Positions 8,701-16,655 of a DNA stretch of 64,000 nt are shown here, one piece after another. The DNA is from Corynebacterium suranareeae (GTDB lineage: Bacteria; Actinomycetota; Actinomycetes; Mycobacteriales; Mycobacteriaceae): the NCBI RefSeq assembly GCF_002355155.1, contig NZ_AP017369.1, positions 3,410,001 through 3,474,000 on the forward strand. Direction: 5' to 3'. Each line of letters starts with the position of its first letter. The stretch's first letter is position 1. Below the pieces are notes generated by a model. The model was not told the origin of the DNA. It saw only the letters and a list, made by a program, of their open reading frames with translations, and did not search any database. A program made the translations under genes and the position numbers.

Positions 8701-8737
8701 TTAAAAACGTGGTGAACTTTTAAAAACGTACACGTTT
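8701..8737 (+). repeat. Direct repeats TTAAAAACGT plus AAACGTacACGTTT dyad
   Basis: TTAAAAACGT occurs at 8701-8710 and 8720-8729; the second copy enters a palindrome (8724-8737). It lies just before the hairpin upstream of rtcB and may be part of its promoter or leader. Confidence 0.4.
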
Positions 8738-8740
8738 ACA

Positions 8741-8786
8741 CCCTCCCGGCGCGCTTGAGCAGTCAGCAGCCGGGAGGGTTTTTTGT
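8741..8786 (+). terminator. Strong hairpin with T-tract directly upstream of rtcB
   Basis: CCCTCCCGGC (8741-8750) pairs with GCCGGGAGGG (8769-8778), and six T residues follow. It ends about 33 bp before the rtcB start codon. It is either the glycosylase terminator, 163 bp after its stop, or a leader attenuator for rtcB. Confidence 0.75.
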
Positions 8787-8818
8787 ATCCGACTGAAACC
8801 GAATCAAAGGAATCTCTA

Positions 8819-9970
8819 ATGAATCATGTAATTAATTTTGCTTCCCACCTGGAAGATGCAGCCTTGAAGCAAGCAGAAGCTACCGCCACCATGCCGTTTA
8901 TTTACCCACACGTGGCTTTGATGCCTGATGCTCACTACGGATTGGGTTCATCGGTGGGCACTGTGTTCGGCACGAAAGGCGCGATCATTCCTGCAGCAGT
9001 GGGTGTGGATATAGGTTGCGGGATGATAGGGGTGTGTACCAATTACACGGCCGCCGACTTGGAGGGGCGTGATTTGGTTGTCCTTCGGGATTACATCGAG
9101 CGGGTGACTCCTTTGTCTCCTGGAAATTACAATTCTTCCACGTTGAAGGAGACGGCTAAGCCGAAAATCGCGGAGTTGGAGGAGCTTGCTGCACGCGATG
9201 GGGTGGATTTGTCTCATTCGCCGACATGGAAACGCCAGTTGGGTTCACTTGGTGGAGGCAATCACTTCATTGAGTTGTGCCTTGATGAGTTGGATCGGGT
9301 GTGGATGTTTTTGCATTCCGGTTCCCGCGGTGTGGGTAACAAAATTGCGCAGAAACACATCAAGATTGCCCAGGCAGCGTGCGCGGGCGAGGAACTTCCA
9401 GATAAGGATCTTGCGTACTTGACTGAAGGAACAAAAGAATTCGACTCTTATATTTCGGAACTGAACTGGGCGCAGCGTTTTGCGTTCCTCAACAGGGAAG
9501 AAATGATGGATAGGTTCGCACGGGAGCTGGAGTTTTTCGTCGAAAAGCAGCTTGAAGAGGTCGAGCGCATCAACTGCCACCATAATTACACGGTCCGGGA
9601 GGAGCACTACGGGCAGACCGTGTGGCTCACCCGTAAGGGTGCCGTGTTGGCGAATGAGGGCACGCCGGCGCTGATTCCAGGTTCGATGGGCACCGCGTCC
9701 TACGTGGTCAGCGGCAAGGGCAATGCCGAGGCACTTCGCTCGGCGCCGCATGGGGCTGGCAGGCGGATGTCGCGCAACCAAGCTAAAAAACGCTTTTCGA
9801 CGGCCGACCTTGACTCACGTATGACCGGTATTGTCTACCGGCCGGGCAAGGAGTGGATCGATGAGATTCCCGATGCGTACAAAGACATCGATCAAGTCAT
9901 GGAAGACGCTGCCGATTTGGTACAGATTCGCCACAAATTGCGCCAGATCGTCAACGTGAAAGGCACCTAA
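8819..9970 (+). CDS. rtcB: RtcB-type RNA ligase (tRNA/RNA 3'-phosphate splicing ligase)
   Basis: A 383-residue RtcB, which joins 2',3'-cyclic phosphate or 3'-phosphate RNA ends to 5'-OH ends using GTP and Mn. The metal ligand motif GVDIGCGM, SLGGGNHFIEL, HSGSRGVGN, HNYTVREEH, and SAPHGAGR with the His that becomes guanylylated are all present. ATG 8819 has AAAGGAA at 8807-8813; an upstream in-frame ATG would start inside the terminator hairpin. No RtcA cyclase or archease gene is adjacent. The biological substrate in this organism is not evident. Confidence 0.92.
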   Translation: MNHVINFASHLEDAALKQAEATATMPFIYPHVALMPDAHYGLGSSVGTVFGTKGAIIPAAVGVDIGCGMIGVCTNYTAADLEGRDLVVLRDYIERVTPLSPGNYNSSTLKETAKPKIAELEELAARDGVDLSHSPTWKRQLGSLGGGNHFIELCLDELDRVWMFLHSGSRGVGNKIAQKHIKIAQAACAGEELPDKDLAYLTEGTKEFDSYISELNWAQRFAFLNREEMMDRFARELEFFVEKQLEEVERINCHHNYTVREEHYGQTVWLTRKGAVLANEGTPALIPGSMGTASYVVSGKGNAEALRSAPHGAGRRMSRNQAKKRFSTADLDSRMTGIVYRPGKEWIDEIPDAYKDIDQVMEDAADLVQIRHKLRQIVNVKGT

Positions 9971-10030
9971 AATGCATTGGCGGTAGAGTGCTAACGGATA
10001 CTTTGATTTAAGGAGCAAAAAGGGGCGTGA

Positions 10031-10600
10031 ATGGTTCTTAAAATTCGCCATCTGCTTCTTAAGCGTTTCATTCCGCTGCTGCTGAGCGTCATGGTCATCT
10101 GCGGATTAGTGTTGGCGTGGTTTGTGTTCCCCTCCAAAGCTGAACCCAAAAAAGTTGATGTAGTGCTGGTCATTGCTGGTGCAAGCGATGGCCGACACGA
10201 ATACGGTGCTCAACTAGTCGAAGATGGCTATGCCAGCAACTACGTGGTCTCCAACCCCAGTGGCTCCCGCGACAAAGTTGGATATGCCCACTGTGCTGGC
10301 AATAAGCGCCCCGAAGGTGCCACCAGCTACTGCATGGATCCCTACCCAGTGATTACTTCTGGCGAAGCCCGCACATTTAATGACCTCGCAAAAGAACACG
10401 GGTGGGAGAGTGCGCTGGTGGTGACCAGCCGCACTCATACTCAGCGCGTGCGCACCATGTTTGATCAGTGCTACACCGGCGAATCCACAGTGCTTAACGT
10501 CAATAGCCTTGGTCGTACTGGCCTATATAACGCAGTACTCCATGAAATAGGTGGCTACATCAAATTTTGGATCACCGCACCGTGCGCTGACATAAGCTAG
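10031..10600 (+). CDS. DUF218 (SanA/YdcF-like) membrane-anchored protein
   Basis: A 189-residue protein with one N-terminal membrane segment (about residues 12-32, FIPLLLSVMVICGLVLAWFV), then an extracytoplasmic DUF218 domain: VDVVLVIAGASDGRHEYGAQL and ALVVTSRTHTQRVRTMF. Related SanA proteins are linked to envelope barrier function, but their chemistry is not established. It begins 60 bp after rtcB. Its TAG stop shares a CTAG palindrome with the stop of the convergent ogt gene. Confidence 0.75.
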   Translation: MVLKIRHLLLKRFIPLLLSVMVICGLVLAWFVFPSKAEPKKVDVVLVIAGASDGRHEYGAQLVEDGYASNYVVSNPSGSRDKVGYAHCAGNKRPEGATSYCMDPYPVITSGEARTFNDLAKEHGWESALVVTSRTHTQRVRTMFDQCYTGESTVLNVNSLGRTGLYNAVLHEIGGYIKFWITAPCADIS

Positions 10601-11073
10601 CGCTGTTCTAGGTTCAGCAGCCACTGCTTGGCTTCCAAGCCACCGCGGTATCCGCCTAAAGCTCCATCAGAACGCAACACCCGATGGCAGGGAGCAAAGA
10701 TAGGCAGAGGATTAGTGGCGCACGCACTTCCGACTGCACGCACCGCCCCTGTGTTGTCTAGTTCCACAGCGATCTGCTTGTATGTTTTGCTTTCCCCATA
10801 CGGGATGGAGAGTAGGAATTCTTGAACTTTGCCACGGAAGCTCAGTAAGTTCTGATTCGGCCATTCAAGCGGGGTGGTAAATACTTTGCGTTGACCTGCG
10901 AAGTATTCTTTTAATTCAGATACTGCCTGCTCCAAAATGGCGTTGGTTCCAGGGGTGGATCCTACAGTGCAGGCTGCATAATTTTCATCAGAAAACGCCA
11001 CATATGTCAGTCCGTGATCGCTTGCCACAAGTAGGAGTTCACCAATCGGGGAATCATAACGTAAGTGGACCAT
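10597..11073 (-). CDS. ogt: Methylated-DNA--protein-cysteine methyltransferase (Ogt/AGT)
   Basis: A 158-residue O6-alkylguanine DNA alkyltransferase. The active-site motif APCHRV holds the acceptor Cys and is preceded by the DNA-binding RAVGSACATNPLPIF helix region. It repairs O6-methylguanine stoichiometrically. Only one base separates it from the upstream oxidoreductase stop, so the two genes are co-transcribed. It overlaps the convergent DUF218 gene by four bases. Confidence 0.93.
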   Translation of the reverse strand: MVHLRYDSPIGELLLVASDHGLTYVAFSDENYAACTVGSTPGTNAILEQAVSELKEYFAGQRKVFTTPLEWPNQNLLSFRGKVQEFLLSIPYGESKTYKQIAVELDNTGAVRAVGSACATNPLPIFAPCHRVLRSDGALGGYRGGLEAKQWLLNLEQR

Positions 11074-11074
11074 G

Positions 11075-12088
11075 TTAGACCCTCACTACGATTTTTCCGG
11101 AAGTTCTGCCTTGCTCAACAAGGCGATGTCCTTCCATAATATTGTCTGCATTTAGACCATCCAGCACGGTTGCTGTCACGGCTTCGAATTGTCCGCGGTC
11201 AACCATGTCTGCAATTTTGTTCAAAATCTTTCCCTGCTCACCCATGTCTGGGGTGTTAAACATTGCGCGGGTAAACATGAACTCCCAGTGCACAGCAATT
11301 GCTTTTTGCTTGAACGCACCCAAGTTTGGATCCACCGGGTCATCAATGAGCACCAAGTGAGATTGAGGCTTCATCAGCGTGGCAAGTTCCACTTCGCGTG
11401 AAGTAGTCCAAGAGCTGAACACATAATCCACATTTGAGATCTGCTCACTCAAGTCCTTGGAGTGGTCAATCACCTCATGAGCGCCAAGTTTTTTCACCCA
11501 TTCTGCTGACTCCGGGCGAGATGCAGTTGCCACCACTTTCAAACCAGTCAGCGCACGAGCGATTTGAATGAGAGCCGACGGCACACCACCAGATCCGCCC
11601 AACACCAACAATGTTCCGGTAGAAGATTGGTTAGCTCCCAATCGGTCAAACAGTGATTCCCACGCAGTTAGAGCTACCAGTGGGAGAGCAGCGGCGTCTT
11701 GTGGCTCAAAATTTTTTGGCGCGTGTCCAACAAGCCGTTCATCTACTACTTGATACTGCGCATTACTACCAGGACGTTGATTGGAACCTGCATAAAACAC
11801 TTTGTCACCAGGAGCAAAGAGTGATACCTGCGAACCCACAGTCTCCACAGTGCCTGCAGCATCAAAACCTAAAATTTTTGGATGTTTTTGTTTCCCGGCG
11901 CGCATACGCACCTTGGTATCAACGGGATTAATGGAGACGGCTTCAATTTTGACTAACAAATCATGCGGGCCAGGTGTAGGGCGATCTAGTTCTACATCAA
12001 CCAAGAAATCTGGCTGATCAGAAGCGATGGAATCTAGCATTGCAACAGCAGACATAGTGGGGTCTGGGGTGTCAATTTGTGCGCTCAT
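11075..12088 (-). CDS. Zinc-type alcohol dehydrogenase-like / quinone oxidoreductase family protein
   Basis: A 337-residue medium-chain dehydrogenase/reductase. It has an N-terminal GroES-like domain (PHDLLVKIEAVSINPVDTKVR, GFDAAGTVETVG) and a Rossmann domain with LLVLGGSGGVPSALIQIA. The structural-zinc Cys cluster of classical alcohol dehydrogenases is not seen, which fits the zinc-independent quinone oxidoreductase branch (ZADH/Qor). It probably reduces quinones or reactive enones with NADPH. It is first in a two-gene unit with ogt. Confidence 0.82.
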   Translation of the reverse strand: MSAQIDTPDPTMSAVAMLDSIASDQPDFLVDVELDRPTPGPHDLLVKIEAVSINPVDTKVRMRAGKQKHPKILGFDAAGTVETVGSQVSLFAPGDKVFYAGSNQRPGSNAQYQVVDERLVGHAPKNFEPQDAAALPLVALTAWESLFDRLGANQSSTGTLLVLGGSGGVPSALIQIARALTGLKVVATASRPESAEWVKKLGAHEVIDHSKDLSEQISNVDYVFSSWTTSREVELATLMKPQSHLVLIDDPVDPNLGAFKQKAIAVHWEFMFTRAMFNTPDMGEQGKILNKIADMVDRGQFEAVTATVLDGLNADNIMEGHRLVEQGRTSGKIVVRV

Positions 12089-12199
12089 GCCCCCGATGTT
12101 AGCCCTTGAGTAGTTTTTATGCCGATATTTTTTAGCCTTTTTAGAACCGGCAGAATTTTACCCGACTCAAGCGTTGCTGCATGAAACATATGACCTAAA

Positions 12200-12218
12200 T
12201 TAAGGCTAGGCTACACTC
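12200..12218 (+). promoter_or_regulatory. Candidate DtxR (iron) box
   Basis: TTAAGGCTAGGCTACACTC resembles the corynebacterial DtxR consensus TTAGGTTAGGCTAACCTAA, and it sits 8 bp before the start of an iron-type lipoprotein gene. Binding there would repress the gene under iron sufficiency. Confidence 0.55.
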
Positions 12219-12225
12219 TCCTGAT

Positions 12226-13167
12226 GTGGATAAAAAATTTCTAATACCTTTGTTGTGTTCAGCACTATTCCTTGGCGCATGTGGGGCTTCAAGCGATTCT
12301 GCATCACCTAACAGTTCTTCCATTGACACCACACTTGGAGCAGTGGAAGTTCCCGCCGAAATTAACTCGGTAGTCATCCTCGAGGGTCGTCGCGACCTAG
12401 ACATCGCTCTTGCACTAGGTTTGCCCATTGTGGGATACCCCTACGAAGAGGCAAGTTCACTAGACCTTGAATCACCTATGGCAACACAGCTAGAAAAGGC
12501 GAAGCGCGATGGGGCAGAAGAAATTTTCGCCGCCGATGACATCAGCCTCGAAGCAATCGCTGCAGCAGACCCAGACCTCATCATCTCCAGACTCAGCGAT
12601 ATTGAACCAATTCAAAACGATTTGGAAGCCATCGCCCCAACTCTTCCCGTCGGCGAGCAAGATACTTCCACATGGCAAGAAGATCTCCGACTTGTTGCAC
12701 AAGCAACAGGCACCGAAGAACGCGCGGAAGAATTGATCAAAGAATACGAATCTCGAATCGACGCACTTTCTAAAGAGTATGCAGATGTACTGGCCGATAA
12801 CACTTTTGCACCAGTGAGCTTCGGTGGCGAAAGCTTTGAAACTCGACCCAATAGGCTTTTATCCACTGTCCTTCGCGATCTTGGAGCGCAGCCTTCACAT
12901 GCTTTCCAAGCAGCCATCGACGGGAAAGAAACCGAGTACAGCCTAGAGCAGGTTCTTACAGGTTTTAGCGATGCTGATGGACTAATCATGCTGGTTAATA
13001 GCCCAGAAACGTGGCAGGAGCTCCAGGAAAATCAGCTGTACCAGCAGCTGCCATCAATTATTGAGGGGCATGTCGTGCGTTCAGATAAACAGACTCATGA
13101 AGGTGGCCCTTTAACTGCACTGCATTCATTAGATGTCATTGAGCAGTTGCTCCAAACCTTCCAATAA
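12226..13167 (+). CDS. ABC-type iron/siderophore substrate-binding lipoprotein
   Basis: A 313-residue FepB/BtuF-class binding protein (PBP type III). A short signal peptide ends in the lipobox LGAC (Cys about residue 19), followed by a Ser-rich linker. The first lobe has VVILEGRRDLDIALALGLPIVGYPYE and the motif AADPDLIISRLSDIEPIQNDL; the second lobe has RLLSTVLRDLGAQP. It captures an iron chelate outside the membrane. No permease or ATPase gene is adjacent, so it must pair with transporters elsewhere. The likely GTG start lies directly after a DtxR-like box. Confidence 0.85.
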   Translation: MDKKFLIPLLCSALFLGACGASSDSASPNSSSIDTTLGAVEVPAEINSVVILEGRRDLDIALALGLPIVGYPYEEASSLDLESPMATQLEKAKRDGAEEIFAADDISLEAIAAADPDLIISRLSDIEPIQNDLEAIAPTLPVGEQDTSTWQEDLRLVAQATGTEERAEELIKEYESRIDALSKEYADVLADNTFAPVSFGGESFETRPNRLLSTVLRDLGAQPSHAFQAAIDGKETEYSLEQVLTGFSDADGLIMLVNSPETWQELQENQLYQQLPSIIEGHVVRSDKQTHEGGPLTALHSLDVIEQLLQTFQ

Positions 13168-13416
13168 GGCGCAATGTGGCATAGACACCCATCCTGGCCT
13201 TCAGTTAAGTTGATAACTTAGCCAAAGATTCACCTTTTTGATCTGGCTGAAATACTTTCTTCAGACTACTGTTTTCCGAGACTTACTTGAACGATTAAGA
13301 AATGGTTCAGAAATAAGCCAGAACCAGCCAAGGTAGATGTTGTACTTACCCAAACAATCACTACCTGGCAGACTCTCAACTCAAAACAGCCCAATCAAAA
13401 AGGAAGGCCCGCAGCC

Positions 13417-14595
13417 ATGAGCACTATTGCCGCGCCCGAAGCACGGTTTCCTGTTGTTCCTTTGACCGCCATGAGTTTCGCGGCGTTTGTTTATGTCACC
13501 TTTGAGATGTTCGCCGTTGGACTCATTAAACCAATGGCTAGCGATCTCGGCGTGGCAGAATCCAGCATCGGTCTTTTGATGACTGTGTACGCAAGCGTGG
13601 TTGCTGTGGTGACCATCCCCGTCATGATGTGGGTATCGCGGTTTAATAAACGCACCGTCTTCTTGATTACCTTGGCTTTTCTCGCCACAGGAATTGCTAT
13701 TCAAGCACTGACGGTCAATTACGGCATGCTGGCGATCGGCCGCACCATCGCTGCATTAACCCACGGAGTTTTTTGGGCTTTGGTTGGCCCAATGGCAGCT
13801 CGGATGTCTCCTGGTCACACGGGACGAGCAGTAGGTGTGGTCTCTATCGGATCCACCATGGCGTTAGTTGTTGGATCTCCTCTGGCAACGTGGATTGGCG
13901 AACTCATTGGTTGGCGCCCTGCCACGTGGATTTTGGGAGCACTCACGCTGGCAGCAGTTGCTGTGCTCATTCCCACGGTCCCGTCGCTTCCTCCACTGCT
14001 TGAAGCTGAAGCTAAGTCCAAGGATAAAAAGGCTCTCCCTTGGGGGCTGATCTCCTTGGTCATCTTCCTCCTGCTTGCAGTCACCGGCGTTTTTGCTGCC
14101 TACACTTATCTGGGCCTCATCATTGCCGAAACAGCAGGGGATAGCTTTGTCTCCATCGGACTATTCGTCTTTGGTGCGCTTGGACTCATTGGTGTCACGG
14201 TGGCAACCCGCACTGTGGATCGCCGGATGCTGCGCGGAAGTGTTCACACCACCACCTTGTTTGTCATCGCTGCTATTTTCGGACAGATTGCGTTTGGTTT
14301 AGAAGGTACGTTGGCAGCGATCGTCATCTTCTTAGCTGTCACTGTTTTCGGTGGCGCTTATGGCGCGCTTCCAACCTTGGGCACCACCATTTTCCTTCAT
14401 GCTGGCCGCGATAATCCTGACACGGCATCGTCTATTTACGTCGTTACCTACCAAGTGGGTATTGCTTCAGGCGCAGCGTTGGGGGCGATGGCTGTTGACG
14501 CCAACTGGACCGCAGGCGCACTGTGGATCATGGCCGGTTTGTCGCTTGCCTCCACGTTGGTTTTGGCGCTGTGGTCGCGTCCGCTACTGAAATAA
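13417..14595 (+). CDS. MFS efflux transporter, DHA1 type
   Basis: A 392-residue, 12-helix major facilitator. The N terminus has FAVGLIKPMASDLGV typical of AraJ/PbuE-like DHA1 transporters. The loop 2-3 motif is replaced by VSRFNKRTVFLITL, and IGRTIAALTHGVFWALVGPMAARM covers helix 4-5. Such proteins export drugs, sugars or nucleobases. AAGGAAGG precedes the ATG. It has its own 250-bp upstream region and a terminator downstream, so it is monocistronic. Substrate unknown. Confidence 0.8.
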   Translation: MSTIAAPEARFPVVPLTAMSFAAFVYVTFEMFAVGLIKPMASDLGVAESSIGLLMTVYASVVAVVTIPVMMWVSRFNKRTVFLITLAFLATGIAIQALTVNYGMLAIGRTIAALTHGVFWALVGPMAARMSPGHTGRAVGVVSIGSTMALVVGSPLATWIGELIGWRPATWILGALTLAAVAVLIPTVPSLPPLLEAEAKSKDKKALPWGLISLVIFLLLAVTGVFAAYTYLGLIIAETAGDSFVSIGLFVFGALGLIGVTVATRTVDRRMLRGSVHTTTLFVIAAIFGQIAFGLEGTLAAIVIFLAVTVFGGAYGALPTLGTTIFLHAGRDNPDTASSIYVVTYQVGIASGAALGAMAVDANWTAGALWIMAGLSLASTLVLALWSRPLLK

Positions 14596-14638
14596 ACAGC
14601 CCTCAAATCCACACTTCGCAAACAATTAAATTCATCAC

Positions 14639-14683
14639 AAAATACCCCTGCACAAAATTAGCAATAAAGGTCAGGGGTATTTT
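14639..14683 (+). terminator. Intrinsic terminator after the MFS gene
   Basis: AAAATACCCCTG (14639-14650) pairs with CAGGGGTATTTT (14672-14683). Confidence 0.8.
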
Positions 14684-14801
14684 ACAAATGTTCACATTGC
14701 GGAGTTTTTGTTGAGCTACAGATTTGGCTAGTGTTTTTGTTCCAGAACCTTTAACCAGGTTTCAGCTTTCCACAAAACACCGATTAACAAGGCAAAATGA
14801 T

Positions 14802-15980
14802 ATGACCATCGACCTGCAACGCTCCACCCAAAACCTCACCCATGAGGAAATCTTCGAAGCACACGAGGGCGGAAAACTCTCCATTAATTCCACCCGCCCG
14901 TTGCGCGATATGCGTGATCTCTCCCTTGCCTACACCCCAGGTGTGGCCAAGGTCTGCGAAGCCATCAAGGAAGATCCAGAAGTTGCACGCACCCACACCG
15001 GAGTAGGAAACACCGTTGCAGTCATCTCCGATGGCACCGCAGTCCTCGGGCTTGGCGATATCGGACCACAAGCCTCCCTTCCCGTCATGGAAGGCAAAGC
15101 ACAGCTGTTTAGCTCCTTCGCGGGTCTAAAAGCTATCCCAATCGTTTTGGATGTCCACGACGTTGACGCTTTGGTTGAAACCATCGCAGCCATCGCACCG
15201 TCCTTCGGCGCCATCAACCTGGAAGATATCTCCGCACCTCGCTGCTTTGAAGTTGAGCGCCGTCTCATCGAGCGCCTTGATATCCCAGTCATGCACGATG
15301 ACCAGCACGGCACCGCCGTGGTTATCCTCGCAGCGCTGCGCAACTCCCTCAAGCTGCTTGATCGTAAGATCGAAGACCTCAAGATCGTTATTTCTGGCGC
15401 TGGTGCTGCTGGTGTCGCAGCCGTCGATATGCTGACCAATGCTGGCGCAACCGACATCGTGGTTCTTGACTCCCGAGGCATCCTCCACAACAGCCGCGAG
15501 GACCTTTCCCCTGTTAAGGCAGCACTTGCCGAAAAGACCAACCCACGCGGAATCAGCGGTGGCATCAACGAAGCCTTCACCGACGCAGACCTATTCATCG
15601 GCGTTTCTGGCGGCAATATCGGCGAAGAAGCCCTCAAGCTGATGGCTCCACAGCCAATCCTGTTCACCCTGGCAAACCCAACCCCGGAAATCGATCCTGA
15701 GCTGTCCCAGAAGTACGGCGCTATCGTTGCCACCGGCCGTTCTGACCTGCCAAACCAGATCAACAACGTGCTTGCATTCCCCGGCATTTTCGCTGGTGCC
15801 CTCGCAGCCAAGGCCAAGAAAATCACCCCCGAGATGAAGCTCGCTGCCGCCGAAGCAATCGCCGCCATCGCAGCCGAGGACCTCGAGGTCGGACGCATCG
15901 TGCCTACCGCGCTGGATCCCCGCGTCGCCCCAGCAGTCAAGGCAGCTGTCCAGGCCGCCGCCGAAGCGCAAAACGCTTAA
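14802..15980 (+). CDS. malE: NADP-dependent malic enzyme
   Basis: A 392-residue malic enzyme that decarboxylates malate to pyruvate, an anaplerotic-node and NADPH-supplying reaction. Visible features are PLRDMRDLSLAYTPGVAKVC, the metal site region LEDISAPRCFEVERRL and VMHDDQHGTAVV, and the cofactor fold VISGAGAAGVAAVDML. The length and the start MTIDLQRSTQNLTHEE match the short bacterial class. ATG 14802 has AAGG at 14789-14792; an earlier in-frame ATG at 14724 would add an unlikely N terminus. Confidence 0.95.
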   Translation: MTIDLQRSTQNLTHEEIFEAHEGGKLSINSTRPLRDMRDLSLAYTPGVAKVCEAIKEDPEVARTHTGVGNTVAVISDGTAVLGLGDIGPQASLPVMEGKAQLFSSFAGLKAIPIVLDVHDVDALVETIAAIAPSFGAINLEDISAPRCFEVERRLIERLDIPVMHDDQHGTAVVILAALRNSLKLLDRKIEDLKIVISGAGAAGVAAVDMLTNAGATDIVVLDSRGILHNSREDLSPVKAALAEKTNPRGISGGINEAFTDADLFIGVSGGNIGEEALKLMAPQPILFTLANPTPEIDPELSQKYGAIVATGRSDLPNQINNVLAFPGIFAGALAAKAKKITPEMKLAAAEAIAAIAAEDLEVGRIVPTALDPRVAPAVKAAVQAAAEAQNA

Positions 15981-16090
15981 AGATTTTGCTTATCGACGCC
16001 TCCCTCCACCTCAAAGGCGTCAATCAAAATAACACTGCCATTGGATAAGACGCAGCACCGCTCCAACGAGTTCAGGGCGACTTCTTAACA

Positions 16091-16160
16091 GGCGACTTCA
16101 CGTGGTCGACTTCCCTCGGCTGAGGGCTGATTTCCTAGCGAAGTCGCCACCGTGAAGTCG
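16091..16160. repeat. Nested inverted repeat GGCGACTTC / GAAGTCGCC
   Basis: GGCGACTTC (16091-16099) pairs with GAAGTCGCC (16140-16148). The overlapping CGACTTCACG (16093-16102) also pairs with CGTGAAGTCG (16151-16160), so two alternative stems are possible. Confidence 0.65.
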
Positions 16161-16266
16161 AACTATAGAACTTCTGAAGCTACACCTTGGAATTAACCCG
16201 ACTTGGGTCAAATTAGTGCTGTTTACCCCGTGTGGATTTAGGCGTTCGTGCACTTGACGACATAAG

Positions 16267-16324
16267 ACCAAACCAGGAGACCCAGAAATCACGTTTTCGA
16301 CGTTTGTGGGTCTCCTGGTTTGGT
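16267..16324. repeat. Long perfect hairpin, 18-bp stem
   Basis: ACCAAACCAGGAGACCCA (16267-16284) is perfectly complementary to TGGGTCTCCTGGTTTGGT (16307-16324) around a 22-bp loop. Confidence 0.9.
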
Positions 16325-16338
16325 GTATCGCGTTCAAT

Positions 16339-16396
16339 ACCAAACTCAGAGACCCAACATTTAAGTTTTTGAAGATTCTGGGTCTCCTGGTTTGGT
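16339..16396. repeat. Long imperfect hairpin, second copy of the same stem
   Basis: The right arm TGGGTCTCCTGGTTTGGT (16379-16396) is identical to that of the preceding hairpin; the left arm ACCAAACTCAGAGACCCA (16339-16356) differs at three positions. Loop length is again 22 bp. Confidence 0.88.
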
Positions 16397-16655
16397 CGCT
16401 CTCACGTTTTGGTGCGACACCTGAAAAGTCATACCTCCCCAGAAGCGCTTTTAAGGGGTTTTCAAGGTCGAGCGCATACCAAAACTCATCCAAAAACCCG
16501 AGGCTTTAAACAAGCGATAAACGCCTATCGCTAAATTTCCTGGCAAACTTACACCGTAATAAATTGCGCGTTAGTCGGGTTTCAAGTGGTATGCGCCGAA
16601 GTGCTGTTACTGGAAAGTTCGTAGTCTCTGGCAAAAGCGGCAGGGCTTCGAAAGG

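Larger units (their letters stand above)
15981..16655. other. 675-bp gene-free region rich in inverted repeats
   Basis: No supported reading frame. It contains the dyad around 16091-16160 and the twin long hairpins at 16267-16324 and 16339-16396. It lies between convergent malE and the FGGY kinase gene. Confidence 0.7.

Noticed and set aside
14930..15940. A 336-codon open frame antisense to malE
   Set aside because: It lies entirely opposite a well-conserved enzyme gene, is Ser/Ala/Arg-rich, and has no ribosome-binding site or family resemblance; high-GC shadow.
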